A stretch of DNA of 64,000 bases from Laspinema palackyanum D2a (lineage in GTDB: Bacteria; Cyanobacteriota; Cyanobacteriia; Cyanobacteriales; Laspinemataceae). The position numbers were made by a program, and so were the translations under genes. A model generated the notes under the pieces. The model ran no database searches. It saw only the letters and a list, made by a program, of their open reading frames with translations, and was not told the origin of the DNA. This document shows, in pieces, positions 17,083 to 26,030 of the stretch. The stretch's first letter is position 1. Each line of letters begins with the position of its first letter. The DNA is taken from NCBI GenBank assembly GCA_025370845.1, contig JAMXFF010000009.1:86776-150775 (forward strand), read 5' to 3'.

Positions 17083-18381
17083 CTAAATTCGGGTAATCTC
17101 TAAACTCTTGAGGTAATCTAGGGGTTTTTCTGGGTCAAAGACTTTGCCATCAAAGAAGGTTTCAGGTCCACGGGAAGAACTTTTAGGAATCATGCTTCCC
17201 TGACCAATGGCATCTGCCGCTTCTTGCCAGAGGTCGTCCCGATTGACTCGGTTCACCATGCCCTGAATATCTGCATCTGGCGGGAGATAACCCCAACGGA
17301 TATTTTCCGTGAGGAACCAGAGTTCATGACTCTTGAAGGGATAAGAGGCATTATCCCGCCAATATTTCTGCATCAACTGCGGCTGTTCTTTCGGCTCACG
17401 GATACCATCGTTATAGATGCCCCGAGAGCGATCGATAATGTCTTCAAAGGGGACATTAAACCAAGACCTGCGGGAGAGAATCTGACACATCTCCTCCACA
17501 TTCTCCGGTTCGCTACACCAGATTTGTGCCTCTAGGGTTCCCATCAAGAGGGCCCGGGCCGCTTTGGGATTTTGGTCAACCCAATCTGCCCGCATTCCTA
17601 AAGACTTCTCGGGATGGTCTTGCCAGAGTTGCCCTGTGGTTAAGGCGTTGTAACCAATCTCTTGGTTCACCAATTGCAGGGGCCAGGGTTCTCCGACACA
17701 GAAAGCATCCATGTTGCCAACCCGCATATTGGCTACCATCTGCGGGGGTGGGACGACAATGGTTGAGATCTCTTGGTCTGGGTCAATGCCTCCGGCTGCT
17801 AGCCAGTAGCGAATCCAGCAGTCATGGGTTCCCCCAGGAAAGGTCATGGCGGCCCGTAAGTCTGCACCGGCAGCCCGTCGTTCAGCAAACCGTTCTTTGA
17901 GGGGGCTACTGTCCACTCCAACCTCTAAATCGCGGTAGTCATTGGAGAGACAAATCCCCTGACCATTCACATTCAGACGCGCCAAAATATACATCGGCAC
18001 CGGCCGTCCATCGGTGACAATTCCTTCCGATAATAGGTAAGGCATGGGGGTGAGAATGTGGGCACCATCAATGCCGCCGCCCCCAGAACCGAGGACTAAA
18101 TTGTCACGGGTTGTTCCCCAGGAGGCTTGTTTTTCAAGGGAGACATCTGTCATCCCATACTTAGCAAAAAAGCCTTTTTCCCGTGCAATAATCAGGGGAG
18201 CGGAGTCCGTTAGGGCAATAAATCCTAGTCTTACTGTTGGGGTTTCTGGAGCATCGGCGGGGTCAATTTCAACCTCAACTTGGGCTTGGTCATTACTCTG
18301 TCCACAGCTATGGAGGAACAAGCTTCCCGCTGTTGCTGCAGCGGCTGTAATTAGGAATTTGCGACGGTTAAATTGGGGCAT
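17083..18381 (-). CDS. nrtA: Nitrate/nitrite-binding lipoprotein NrtA
   Basis: The periplasmic, membrane-tethered binding protein that captures nitrate and nitrite for NrtBCD. Its 432 residues begin MPQFNRRKFLITAAAATAGS with a twin-arginine RRKFL motif, and a lipobox-like LHSC follows, so it is both a candidate Tat substrate and a lipoprotein. The mature part shows LGFIALTDSAPLIIAREKGFFAKYG, GGTHDCWIRYWLAAGGIDPD and DAFCVGEPWPLQLV, characteristic of the NrtA/CmpA family. CmpA (bicarbonate) is the main alternative, but the NtcA promoter supports nitrate. First gene of the operon, with a leader of about 90 nt if the promoter call is right. Confidence 0.94.
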   Translation of the reverse strand: MPQFNRRKFLITAAAATAGSLFLHSCGQSNDQAQVEVEIDPADAPETPTVRLGFIALTDSAPLIIAREKGFFAKYGMTDVSLEKQASWGTTRDNLVLGSGGGGIDGAHILTPMPYLLSEGIVTDGRPVPMYILARLNVNGQGICLSNDYRDLEVGVDSSPLKERFAERRAAGADLRAAMTFPGGTHDCWIRYWLAAGGIDPDQEISTIVVPPPQMVANMRVGNMDAFCVGEPWPLQLVNQEIGYNALTTGQLWQDHPEKSLGMRADWVDQNPKAARALLMGTLEAQIWCSEPENVEEMCQILSRRSWFNVPFEDIIDRSRGIYNDGIREPKEQPQLMQKYWRDNASYPFKSHELWFLTENIRWGYLPPDADIQGMVNRVNRDDLWQEAADAIGQGSMIPKSSSRGPETFFDGKVFDPEKPLDYLKSLEITRI

Positions 18382-18476
18382 TTTTCAGTTAGGAATCAAC
18401 AGTGGGATGTGAATATCTAATCGCGAGGGATTGAGTGGTGAAAGAGAACAGGGGGTTTGTTTAACCTTGTGCAGAC

Positions 18477-18518
18477 AAGTTAAGGAATATGCCAAGGGGT
18501 TTATGTATCGGAAATTAC
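18477..18518 (-). promoter_or_regulatory. NtcA-activated promoter of nrtABCD
   Basis: On the minus strand GTAATTTCCGATAC (18518-18505) is a perfect GTA-N8-TAC NtcA box. Exactly 22 bp downstream comes TAACTT (18482-18477), matching the TAN3T minus-10 element. This spacing is the canonical class II NtcA arrangement and predicts a transcription start near 18470, about 90 nt before the nrtA ATG. Transcription should rise under nitrogen limitation (high 2-oxoglutarate) and fall with ammonium. Confidence 0.88.
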
Positions 18519-18588
18519 AATTTTTAGACTTTTTTTTGATTTATGCATTTAGGTCATGCGTAACTTGCATTTTGGGCAAAAGGAAGCA

Positions 18589-19171
18589 TTAAATAGGAGA
18601 AAAAAAGTAGCCATTGATACGATTAGCCCAAGAGGGCGACCACAAGGGGACATCTCTCCCCCCCTCTTGCCTTCTGTGATGTCCTAACACATAAATTTCC
18701 GCCTCGGGAATATGACTCACCCGATGCAGTTCAGCAATCAGCGATAACTCTAAAAATTCTTCGGTCAAATCACTGATTAAATCATTTAAAAACCAGGATT
18801 TAAAAGGGGTTGGGGATAAATTTTGCTCCCAACTGGTTAACAACAGTAAATCAGAAAGGTAACTCCCAAAAATAAAATCTTCTATCAGAGATCCCCCCAA
18901 CCCCCCTTAAGAACGCCAATCGGCTTGAATAATTCTGCATTACTTCTAATGCAGAACTTTTTTTATGGAAATCCCAAATTAAATGACTCAACCGCCGTCC
19001 CTGCCTCTCCACGGTTTGCAGCAGCAGGGGAATTTCCCACTGATTTGAGGGGGGTAATCGTAAAATTGTCTCTACCGTCGCTAACAGACTGGCAAGAGGC
19101 GATCGCAATTCATAGGCAGCATTTGCCGTAAACTTTTGCTGTTGCGAATACGACTGGTAAATTGGCTGCAT
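18589..19171 (-). pseudogene. Broken RppB-like sensor histidine kinase
   Basis: Two minus-strand reading frames hold pieces of one kinase. The upstream part (19171-18988) has QQKFTANAAYELRSPLASLLATVE, the dimerisation/H-box where the phospho-accepting His of SHELR is replaced by Tyr, then QGRRLSHLI. The match resumes in another frame (about 18865-18680) with SDLLLLTSWEQNL and FLNDLISDLTEEFLE, typical of RppB/NrsS-like kinases, ending YVLGHH before the ATP-binding region degenerates. Between the pieces is about 120 bp of foreign DNA including a fragment of the MITE-like core (18890-18911). The N-terminal sensor and most of the ATPase domain are missing. It was probably inactivated by insertion followed by decay. 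Confidence 0.7.
18890..18911. mobile_element. MITE-like core fragment M4 within the kinase pseudogene
   Basis: GATCCCCCCAACCCCCC followed by TTAAG matches the core shared by the elements at 8984, 21785 and 31599. The terminal inverted repeats are no longer recognisable. Confidence 0.6.
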
Positions 19172-19281
19172 AGAGCAGTCCTGGCGTGCCGTTGTGGAAG
19201 ACGTCGGCGGCCCCTTTCTCGTTGGCGGCCCAGAACGTCCGAGGGGAGATGAAAATGTTACAAATCATCTAGGATTGGTAT

Positions 19282-19319
19282 ATCTCCCCCATCTCCCCCA
19301 TCTCCCCTATCTCCCCCCC
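19282..19319. repeat. G-rich minisatellite, copy 3 (C-rich on plus strand)
   Basis: Four units of CTCCCCCAT (GATGGGGGA on the minus strand). The array supplies the stop codon and last codons of the DUF928 gene, so its mRNA ends in G-tracts. Confidence 0.8.
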
Positions 19320-20032
19320 GATTCCAAGGATTCCAAGGCTTCTAATCCCATGAATTGCAATAGAGTTTCCCATTCTTGTTGATTAGATCCATCCTCCAGG
19401 GGGAGTTGACTGACATCTACTAAACTGCTGAAGGCGTCCATCCACAGTCCCGCTTCAGCATAAATTTGGGGATGACTACTGGGGGAGGAATTTTGTAACT
19501 GAGTAGCGAAATTCCTGGAGAGGGGGAGGCGCTGAACGGTCCCGGTTAAGGTTAGATTCTGGGATGGAGAGAGGGGATTACAAATCATTGAAAATGACCA
19601 GGGATAGACTTTTTGAATTTCTAAGGGTTCTAGGTTGATAAAACCCGGGAGTTGCAGGCGAATTATCCCGGGATTTCCATTTATGGCAAATCGGAGTTTA
19701 TAAAGGATTTGATTTTTGTCATTTAATAAGACAAATTCAGCAGTTTGGGCCGAGGTTTCCGGGATGTGAAATAAAAAAGCGGGTAGCCCTTTGACCGTTG
19801 AAATTTGACTCTGATTGGGGGGCAATAATGCCATCAAGGGAGCCGTTGGGGTCGCCTCTGGGTTACAGGCATTCGGTTCTTGTTCTGGAGCACTTTGAGC
19901 AAGGGTTTCAGGGGAAATCACTCCGCCCGGTTTGGTAGAGATTGCTCTCGTCGGGAATTGAGAAGCCCCTAGGATTAAAAACGACACCAGAGAAGTCACC
20001 CCGATCATTCTGCAAAGCGGTGTCTGCAACAT
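19307..20032 (-). CDS. DUF928 domain-containing exported protein
   Basis: A 241-residue exported protein of a cyanobacterial family of unknown function. The N-terminus has a signal-peptide-like hydrophobic segment (MIGVTSLVSFLILGASQFPTRA). The DUF928 pattern is visible: LMALLPPNQSQISTVKGLPAFLFHIPET, then AEFVLLNDKNQILYKLRF, GIIRLQLPG and a YPWSFSMICNP strand with a conserved Cys. The C-terminus is short for the family and runs into the G-rich minisatellite, which provides ESGGR and the TAG stop. The end may therefore have been changed by repeat expansion. Isolated gene. Confidence 0.8.
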   Translation of the reverse strand: MLQTPLCRMIGVTSLVSFLILGASQFPTRAISTKPGGVISPETLAQSAPEQEPNACNPEATPTAPLMALLPPNQSQISTVKGLPAFLFHIPETSAQTAEFVLLNDKNQILYKLRFAINGNPGIIRLQLPGFINLEPLEIQKVYPWSFSMICNPLSPSQNLTLTGTVQRLPLSRNFATQLQNSSPSSHPQIYAEAGLWMDAFSSLVDVSQLPLEDGSNQQEWETLLQFMGLEALESLESGGR

Positions 20033-20420
20033 AGTGGTTATTTAAAAAAAGCGTTACAACAACGGTAGATGGATTGATTCTCAGTCCTCAGTCGGATGGC
20101 ATGGATTGGCCCCCCAGACTATAAGGGATTCTGGTTAAATTGGAGTCCTCCTGATATTGTAGCAACGGATAACCTTTGGGGAGTGAACCGTTTTGCATCG
20201 AACCCCGTCAAAATTATAAGGAGTCCGGCATCCTTGTCCCAAGAACACATTTTTATCCATCTCCTGCATCCTTAAGATATTTGAATTAACTTCGGCTTAA
20301 ACAATTACGGTCTGCTAACGGATCATTATGCGGTCTCAATCTCCCCCATCCATTCGTCAAGGGTCCCAGCAGCAGTGGGATAGTCCAACAGGAGTTACGC
20401 AATCTATAACATTGAACCCC

Positions 20421-20456
20421 AAATGTAGAGGCGATTCGCGAATCGCCTCTACATTT
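20421..20456. repeat. 36-bp perfect palindrome
   Basis: AAATGTAGAGGCGATTCG followed directly by its exact reverse complement, with no loop. It lies about 75 bp upstream of the RND adaptor start. A related palindrome with stem GTAGGGGCGCTTC is at 37040-37075. Confidence 0.9.
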
Positions 20457-20531
20457 AAGCTTTGCCCTCCAAAAATGCTTAAGTCCTGTTTAATTCAGCA
20501 CAACCGAGGGAACCGATCGCTGGGGAACTCC

Positions 20532-21788
20532 ATGAAAACCGGGCGGCTATTGTTCTGCATGGTAATCGCGGTGGGATTAGTGGGATGTCCCAGCATTTTT
20601 AACCGAGAGGCGGAAGGTCAACCCGCCACCCCGGGTGGGTCCAGAGAACGACAACGGGGACCCAGTTCCCCCAGTGTCGAGGTGGCCGTCGCCCGCACAG
20701 ATACCTTACGCGAACCCCTGGTTTATAGCGGTAATACAGAACCTTTTCGAGAGGTCTCTGTGCGCGCCCAAACTGAAGGACGGTTACTGGATATGACCGT
20801 AGACCTAGGCGATCGCGTTGAAGAAGGCGAAATCCTCGCTCAACTCGATGGCACCCTGCTAGAAATCTCTCTCTCAGAAGCCGAAGCCGAATTAGCCGCC
20901 CGGGAATCGGATGTGGTCCGCGCCCGCAATGAGGTCAGAAATGCTCAAGTCCAGTTGGATCAAGCCGTGGTGGAACTCCAACAAGCTCAAAAAGATGCAG
21001 AACGGTTCCTCAATTTAGCGGCTGAAGGGGCCGTTTCTCGTCAACAGGGAGAACTGGCCCAAACGGAAGCTGACGTGGCGGCGCAAACGGTGCGATCGGC
21101 CCGAGAACAGATTCTCATCGAACAAGAGTCCGTCAGTAGTGCCGAACAACGGGTGAAGGCCCAACGATCTGTAGTGGCCCAAGCCCGAGAACGTCGGTCT
21201 TATGCCTTTTTGCGGTCCCCGATTACCGGCGTTGTTCTCGATCGCCTGACGGAACCGGGAAACCTGGTGCAACCGGGGGGCGATGTTTTAAAACTTGGCG
21301 ATTTTAGCCAGGTAAAGGCGATCGTTCCTGTGGCAGAACTCGCCTTAGCTCAGATTCGAGTCGGACAACCCGTTACCGTCAGTTTAGATGCCTTGGGCGG
21401 GGAAGTAGTCGAGGGTCGAGTCAGTCGCATTTCTCCCGTCTCCAATGTAGAAACGCGCCAAATTCCCGTAGAAGTGACGATTCCTAACCCCGATGGCCGG
21501 ATTGGGAGTGGGTTGCTGGTTCGGGTGACCTTTGACACCCAAACCACGGAACAAGTCGTGATTCCAGAAAACGCCTTGCAAGGGGAAGAGGAGAATACCC
21601 TGTTTGTGCTTCGGGAGGGAGAGGGGACCCCCACCGTGGAAGCGCGAACGGTCCAAATTGGGGAACGCTTGAATAATCAAGTGGAAATTCTCTCAGGACT
21701 TTCCCAGGGAGAACGCTATGTCATTCGTAGCAGTCGCCCCCTGTCAAATGGGGATGAGGTGCGCTTGAGTGCCTTGTCAGAAGAATAG
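20532..21788 (+). CDS. RND efflux periplasmic adaptor (membrane fusion protein) lipoprotein
   Basis: Links an RND pump to an outer-membrane channel. From the ATG at 20532 the protein has 418 residues: MKTGRLLFCMVIAVGLVGCPS is a lipoprotein signal with lipobox LVGC, followed by a disordered Pro/Ser stretch. Next come a first lipoyl half-motif (RAQTEGRLLDMTVDLGDRVEEGEILAQLD), a long alpha-helical coiled-coil hairpin rich in Ala/Glu/Gln, the second lipoyl half (RSPITGVVLDRLTEPGNLVQPGG) and a beta-barrel plus membrane-proximal domain. A longer in-frame start at 20328 would cross a 36-bp palindrome and lose the lipoprotein signal, so I reject it. The TAG stop lies within the terminal repeat of the MITE-like element. 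The RND pump follows. Confidence 0.92.
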   Translation: MKTGRLLFCMVIAVGLVGCPSIFNREAEGQPATPGGSRERQRGPSSPSVEVAVARTDTLREPLVYSGNTEPFREVSVRAQTEGRLLDMTVDLGDRVEEGEILAQLDGTLLEISLSEAEAELAARESDVVRARNEVRNAQVQLDQAVVELQQAQKDAERFLNLAAEGAVSRQQGELAQTEADVAAQTVRSAREQILIEQESVSSAEQRVKAQRSVVAQARERRSYAFLRSPITGVVLDRLTEPGNLVQPGGDVLKLGDFSQVKAIVPVAELALAQIRVGQPVTVSLDALGGEVVEGRVSRISPVSNVETRQIPVEVTIPNPDGRIGSGLLVRVTFDTQTTEQVVIPENALQGEEENTLFVLREGEGTPTVEARTVQIGERLNNQVEILSGLSQGERYVIRSSRPLSNGDEVRLSALSEE

Positions 21789-21922
21789 ACCGCTTGCAAA
21801 AATCCGGATTGATCCCCCCAACCCCCCGGGAGATCCCCCTCCCGTCCCCCTTCCCAAGGGGGAAGCCAGAGGAATAAATATTTAGTTTTAGGGGGGCTTA
21901 AGAGAATTTTGCCAGAGGTTTA
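21785..21922. mobile_element. MITE-like element, copy M2 (138 bp)
   Basis: Starts TAGACCGCTTGCAAAA and ends TTTTGCCAGAGGTTTA. The interior contains GATCCCCCCAACCCCCC, a CCCCCTTCCCAAGGGGG hairpin and TAAATATTTAG. It is nearly identical, in inverted orientation, to the copy at 31599-31733. The TAG at its left edge is the stop codon of the adaptor gene. Confidence 0.8.
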
Positions 21923-22000
21923 ATAAATTGGGCGGGGGTTTCCTCCTCTTAAAGGAAATTTATTAAACTGCCTAGACTGGCAGTTTGCTATTTTCAAAGT

Positions 22001-22037
22001 CCCTCTCCTCTGAGGAGAGGGATTTAGGGAGAGGTTC
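22001..22037. repeat. CCCTCTCC hairpin repeat
   Basis: CCCTCTCC and GGAGAGGG form an 8-bp stem, followed by ATTTAGGGAGAGGTTC. A related copy (CCCTCCCC/GGGGAGGG then TTAGGGTGGGGTTC) is at 59717-59755. Confidence 0.65.
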
Positions 22038-22174
22038 TTTATGCTAGGGAATTGAGGCGATCGCCTGGAATATGCTGCCACCCTTGTTTGTTTCATCCTT
22101 TTTTCAATCAATCATCAATATGCCCGTGAATCTCTCCCCCACGGGCTAAATGTTCACCGTTAGCACCCGAAAAT

Positions 22175-25100
22175 ATGAATGGATTCAGCATCAGTGCAAC
22201 CGCAATTCGCCAGCATATTGGCACTTTGGCCCTCACCGCCACGGCGATCGTTATGGGGGTGTTCTTCCTTACCTCGATTCAAGTGGATCTGCTTCCGGCG
22301 ATTACCTATCCTCGGATTGGACTGCGCCTGAATTCCCCGGGAATCTCCCCTGAAGTGGCGATCGAAGAGATTACGAAACCCTTAGAACAAGCCCTGAGTA
22401 CCACCGAAGGGGTGGTTCAGGTTTATTCCCAAACCCGGGAAGGTCGAGTCAGTGTCGATTTATTCTTTGAACCCGGGGGGGATGTGGATCTGGCCCTGAA
22501 TGAGGCAACTGCTGCCTTTAACCGCGCCCAAGGACGTCTCCCAGATACGGTGGACTCCCCGCGATTGTTTAAGGTAGACCCCTCTCAGTCTCCGGTTTAT
22601 GAGTTTGCCTTACAGTCCCCCTCCCTCCAAGATGTGGAGTTGCGGGTGTTTGCCGATGAGGAGTTAGTCCGAGAGTTAGGGGTTGTCCCCGGTGTGGCGT
22701 CGGTGGAGGTCTCCGGAGGCATTACCGAAGAGATTCAGGTTCGCATTGACCCGGTGCGATTGCAATCCTACGGACTAGGGTTAACCCAGGTTTTAAATGA
22801 GTTGCGCGATCGCAATGTTGATGTAGCCGGGGGTCGCTTATCCGGAGGCAGTGAAGAACCACTCACTCGCGCCCGGGGACAATTTGAATCCGCTGATGAG
22901 ATTGCCAATCTTTCGTTTGAAATTCCCAATCAAGGCCGAGTCTATCTGCGGGACTTTGCTGATATCATCGATGGCACGGCTGAACGACTGGTGTTGGTCA
23001 CCTTGAATGGTGAACCTGCGGTAAAAGTTAGCATTCAAAAACAAGGGGATGCGAATACAATTACGGCAGTAGAGGGGGTTAAACAGCGACTAGAACAGTT
23101 GCGTCAGTCCGGGTTAATTCCCCCGGATATGGAAATTTATCCGACTTTAGATGAGTCGGTTTTTATTAGAAATTCGATTTCTAATGTGGCAATTTCCGGG
23201 TTAACCGGGGCGGGACTCGCGGCCCTGGCGGTGTTACTGTTTTTGGGTTCAATTCGCCAAACCATCATTATTGTCCTGGCGATTCCCTTGGCAACCCTGA
23301 GTTCTATTGCCTTAATGGAAGTGTTTGGTCTCTCCCTGAATGTGTTTAGTTTAGGGGGATTAGCCTTGGGGGTGGGGATTGTGGTAGATAATGCGATCGT
23401 CATGTTGGAAACCATCGCCGAAGGGGTGGGGATGACCCCGGGGAAAAGTCAGCAGAAGAAACGGCTAACCTCTTCCAAGGCGATCGCTCAAGCGGAAGCC
23501 AGCAGTCGGTCTATTGAGTCCGCCTTACTCGCCTCCACCACCACTAACCTCGTTTCCGTCTTACCCTTTTTACTGATTGGTGGCCTATTTTCTCTACTCT
23601 TTAGCGAACTCATTTTAACCATTAGTTTTGCCGTTGCCTCCTCCTTACTGATTGCCTTAACCGTTGTTCCGATGTTGACCTCCCGCTTATTAGCCATTCC
23701 CTATACCAGCGGATTAAGTCAATTCTTTCTTTTAAGAGCATTTAATGCAGGATTCAATGGATTTAGCCGCCTTTATCAATGGATTTTAAAATGGGTTTTA
23801 CGCCTGCGCTTGATTGTAATTACCCTTGCCATTGTTGTTTTAGGCGGCGGGAGTTTTTGGTTAGCTGGCGGACTTCCCCAGGAAATTTTACCCCGCATTG
23901 ATACAGGACAAGCGCGCTTATTTGCCCAGTTTCCTCCCAATACCACCGTTGCTCAAAACCTGCAAATCATGGCAAAGGTGGATGAGATTTTACTGGAACA
24001 ACCGGAAACTTTGAATGCCTTTACCACTGCTGGAGGCTTTCTTTTTGGTACCAGTGTCTCCCCCAATCCTCTGCGGGGTTCGAGTACCATCGCCTTGGAA
24101 CCGGGTACGGATATTGACGCTTTTATTACCCGAGTGAATAAGGAATTTGAAAAGCTGAATCTGGTGGATGCCCGATTGAGAATGAGTCCCGAAAGTGTCC
24201 GGGGGATTATTTTGACGAACTCCCCAGTTCGCGCTGAGTTGGATGTTACGTTACAAGGGACCGATGTTCGGGCATTGGAACAAGCGGGGGAAGAAGTCCT
24301 GGCGGCATTAGATGAACAAGCCACTTTGGCAAGTTTTCGTCCCGATGCCGACCCCCAACAAACGGAGTTACAAATTCGCCCAGATTGGTTGCGGGCGGGT
24401 GAATATGGGTTGTCGGTGAATGATATTGGGTCAGCGATTCAAACGGCAATTCAAGGGGCCGTTCCTACGCAACTCCAACGGGGCGATCGCCTGGTTGATA
24501 TTCGCGTGACCTTACCGGATAATGTGGTCCAACGGGTCACTCAGTTAGAACAATTACCCCTATTAGTGGGAAATAATCGATCAATTCGCTTGCGGGATGT
24601 GGCAACGGTAGAACGTGGACAAGCACCCGGAGAAATTCAACGAATTAATCAGCGTCAGGTGTTTATTATTGGCGGTTCTTTGAACGAAGGGGCAACCCTG
24701 GGACAGGCAAACGAGCAGATTGCTGAGGTCCTGGCGGGTATCGATTTTCCTCCAGGGGTGAGTGTGGTTCCTTCTTCTTCCGCGCAAACCAATAAAGAGT
24801 TACAAGACTCTCTCAAATTGTTAGGAGGATTAGCCGCCTTTCTGGTGTTTGTGGTGATGGCGGTTCAGTACAATTCCCTTGTTGACCCCTTGGTGATTAT
24901 GCTAACGGTTCCTTTAGCCTTAGCGGGGGGAATTGTCGGACTGTATGTGACGGAAACCCCGGTGGGGGCAACAGTCTTAGTCGGGGCGATTCTGTTAGTG
25001 GGAATTGTGGTGAATAATGCAATTCTTATGGTGGAGTTTGCCAACCAAATTTATAAAGAGGAAGGGATTAACCGACGGCAAGCGATGTTGAAAGCCGCCC

Positions 25101-25417
25101 CCCAACGCTTGCGTCCAATTTTGATGACCACCATCACCACGGTGTTGGGAATGTTGCCCCTGGCGGCAGGGGTCGGGGAAGGGTCCGAGTTTTTACAACC
25201 CTTGGGGGTGGTGGTGTTCTCGGGGTTATCCTTAGCAACGTTTCTCACTTTATTTATTATCCCCTGTTTTTATACGTTGCTCCATGACATCTTCGGGGGC
25301 AGACGTCCGCCTTTAAGCCCGGATCAACTGGAAACGGTGTTTCAGGAGTCTCCCGATTTGGACAATGTGCCATCGCCTTCTGGGGTGGAGTGGCGATCGC
25401 CTGAACCGGGGATGTAA
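22175..25417 (+). CDS. RND family efflux transporter permease (HAE1-like)
   Basis: A proton-driven inner-membrane pump for hydrophobic compounds, forming a tripartite system with the upstream adaptor; no outer-membrane channel gene is adjacent. The 1080-residue length, the duplicated 12-helix plan and two large periplasmic loops are typical. Motifs include the N-terminal helix with DLLPAITYPRIGL, GITEEIQVRIDP in the porter domain, TM4 LGVGIVVDNAIVMLE (one of the usual two Asp kept, second is Asn) and TM10 VGIVVNNAILMVEFANQ, where enterobacterial pumps have Lys. The TM4 and TM10 changes resemble what I recall of HAE1-like pumps outside enterobacteria. Substrate unknown. Confidence 0.93.
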   Translation: MNGFSISATAIRQHIGTLALTATAIVMGVFFLTSIQVDLLPAITYPRIGLRLNSPGISPEVAIEEITKPLEQALSTTEGVVQVYSQTREGRVSVDLFFEPGGDVDLALNEATAAFNRAQGRLPDTVDSPRLFKVDPSQSPVYEFALQSPSLQDVELRVFADEELVRELGVVPGVASVEVSGGITEEIQVRIDPVRLQSYGLGLTQVLNELRDRNVDVAGGRLSGGSEEPLTRARGQFESADEIANLSFEIPNQGRVYLRDFADIIDGTAERLVLVTLNGEPAVKVSIQKQGDANTITAVEGVKQRLEQLRQSGLIPPDMEIYPTLDESVFIRNSISNVAISGLTGAGLAALAVLLFLGSIRQTIIIVLAIPLATLSSIALMEVFGLSLNVFSLGGLALGVGIVVDNAIVMLETIAEGVGMTPGKSQQKKRLTSSKAIAQAEASSRSIESALLASTTTNLVSVLPFLLIGGLFSLLFSELILTISFAVASSLLIALTVVPMLTSRLLAIPYTSGLSQFFLLRAFNAGFNGFSRLYQWILKWVLRLRLIVITLAIVVLGGGSFWLAGGLPQEILPRIDTGQARLFAQFPPNTTVAQNLQIMAKVDEILLEQPETLNAFTTAGGFLFGTSVSPNPLRGSSTIALEPGTDIDAFITRVNKEFEKLNLVDARLRMSPESVRGIILTNSPVRAELDVTLQGTDVRALEQAGEEVLAALDEQATLASFRPDADPQQTELQIRPDWLRAGEYGLSVNDIGSAIQTAIQGAVPTQLQRGDRLVDIRVTLPDNVVQRVTQLEQLPLLVGNNRSIRLRDVATVERGQAPGEIQRINQRQVFIIGGSLNEGATLGQANEQIAEVLAGIDFPPGVSVVPSSSAQTNKELQDSLKLLGGLAAFLVFVVMAVQYNSLVDPLVIMLTVPLALAGGIVGLYVTETPVGATVLVGAILLVGIVVNNAILMVEFANQIYKEEGINRRQAMLKAAPQRLRPILMTTITTVLGMLPLAAGVGEGSEFLQPLGVVVFSGLSLATFLTLFIIPCFYTLLHDIFGGRRPPLSPDQLETVFQESPDLDNVPSPSGVEWRSPEPGM

Positions 25418-25424
25418 GTGGCAA

Positions 25425-26000
25425 CACCAGGCGGGGGATTTAACCCCCGCCTAACAGCTAAAGTCGGTTGAAACTGACATCTTGCACCATTCTCAACACC
25501 GGCGGGGGATAAATCGATTGGCGGCCTCATAGCTTGCATTCGGTTAAAAACCGACTGCAAGTCTTATCGCGTGGTGTTTTTAGTCGGTTTTAACTGACAT
25601 CTTGCACCATTCTCAACACCGGCGGGGGATAAATCGATTGGCGGCCTCATAGCTTGCATTCGGTTAAAAACCGACTGCAAGTCTTATCGCGTGGTGTTTT
25701 TAGTCGGTTTTAACTGACATCTTGCACCATTCTCAACACCGGCGGGGGATAAATCGATTGGCGGCCTCATAGCTTGCATTCGGTTAAAAACCGACTGCAA
25801 GTCTTATCGCGTGGTGTTTTCAGTCGGTTTTAACCGACTTTAGCTGTTAGGCGGGGGTTTAAACCCCCGCCGGGTGTTGCAACTGCTGCAAGATGTCAGT
25901 TGAAACCGACTGAAAGTCTTATCCAGTGGTGTTTTCAGTCGGTTTTAACCGACTTTAGCTGTTAGCTGGGGGTTTTAACCCCCAGCGGTTGTTGACTCTC
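25425..26000. repeat. Family-2 palindrome cluster with a triplicated 120-bp unit
   Basis: The cluster starts and ends with GGCGGGGG/CCCCCGCC palindromes and AGTCGGTT/AACCGACT stems. Three direct copies of a 120-bp unit beginning AACTGACATCTTGCACC run at 25472-25591, 25592-25711 and 25712-about 25830. They are essentially identical, so the expansion is recent. Confidence 0.9.
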
Positions 26001-26030
26001 CCGGAGGCTTTGCCTCCAGTCCCTCGGCGC

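Noticed and set aside
20328-20531. Longer N-terminus of the RND adaptor from the ATG at 20328
   Set aside because: It would translate a 36-bp palindrome and bury a good lipoprotein signal that starts at 20532.
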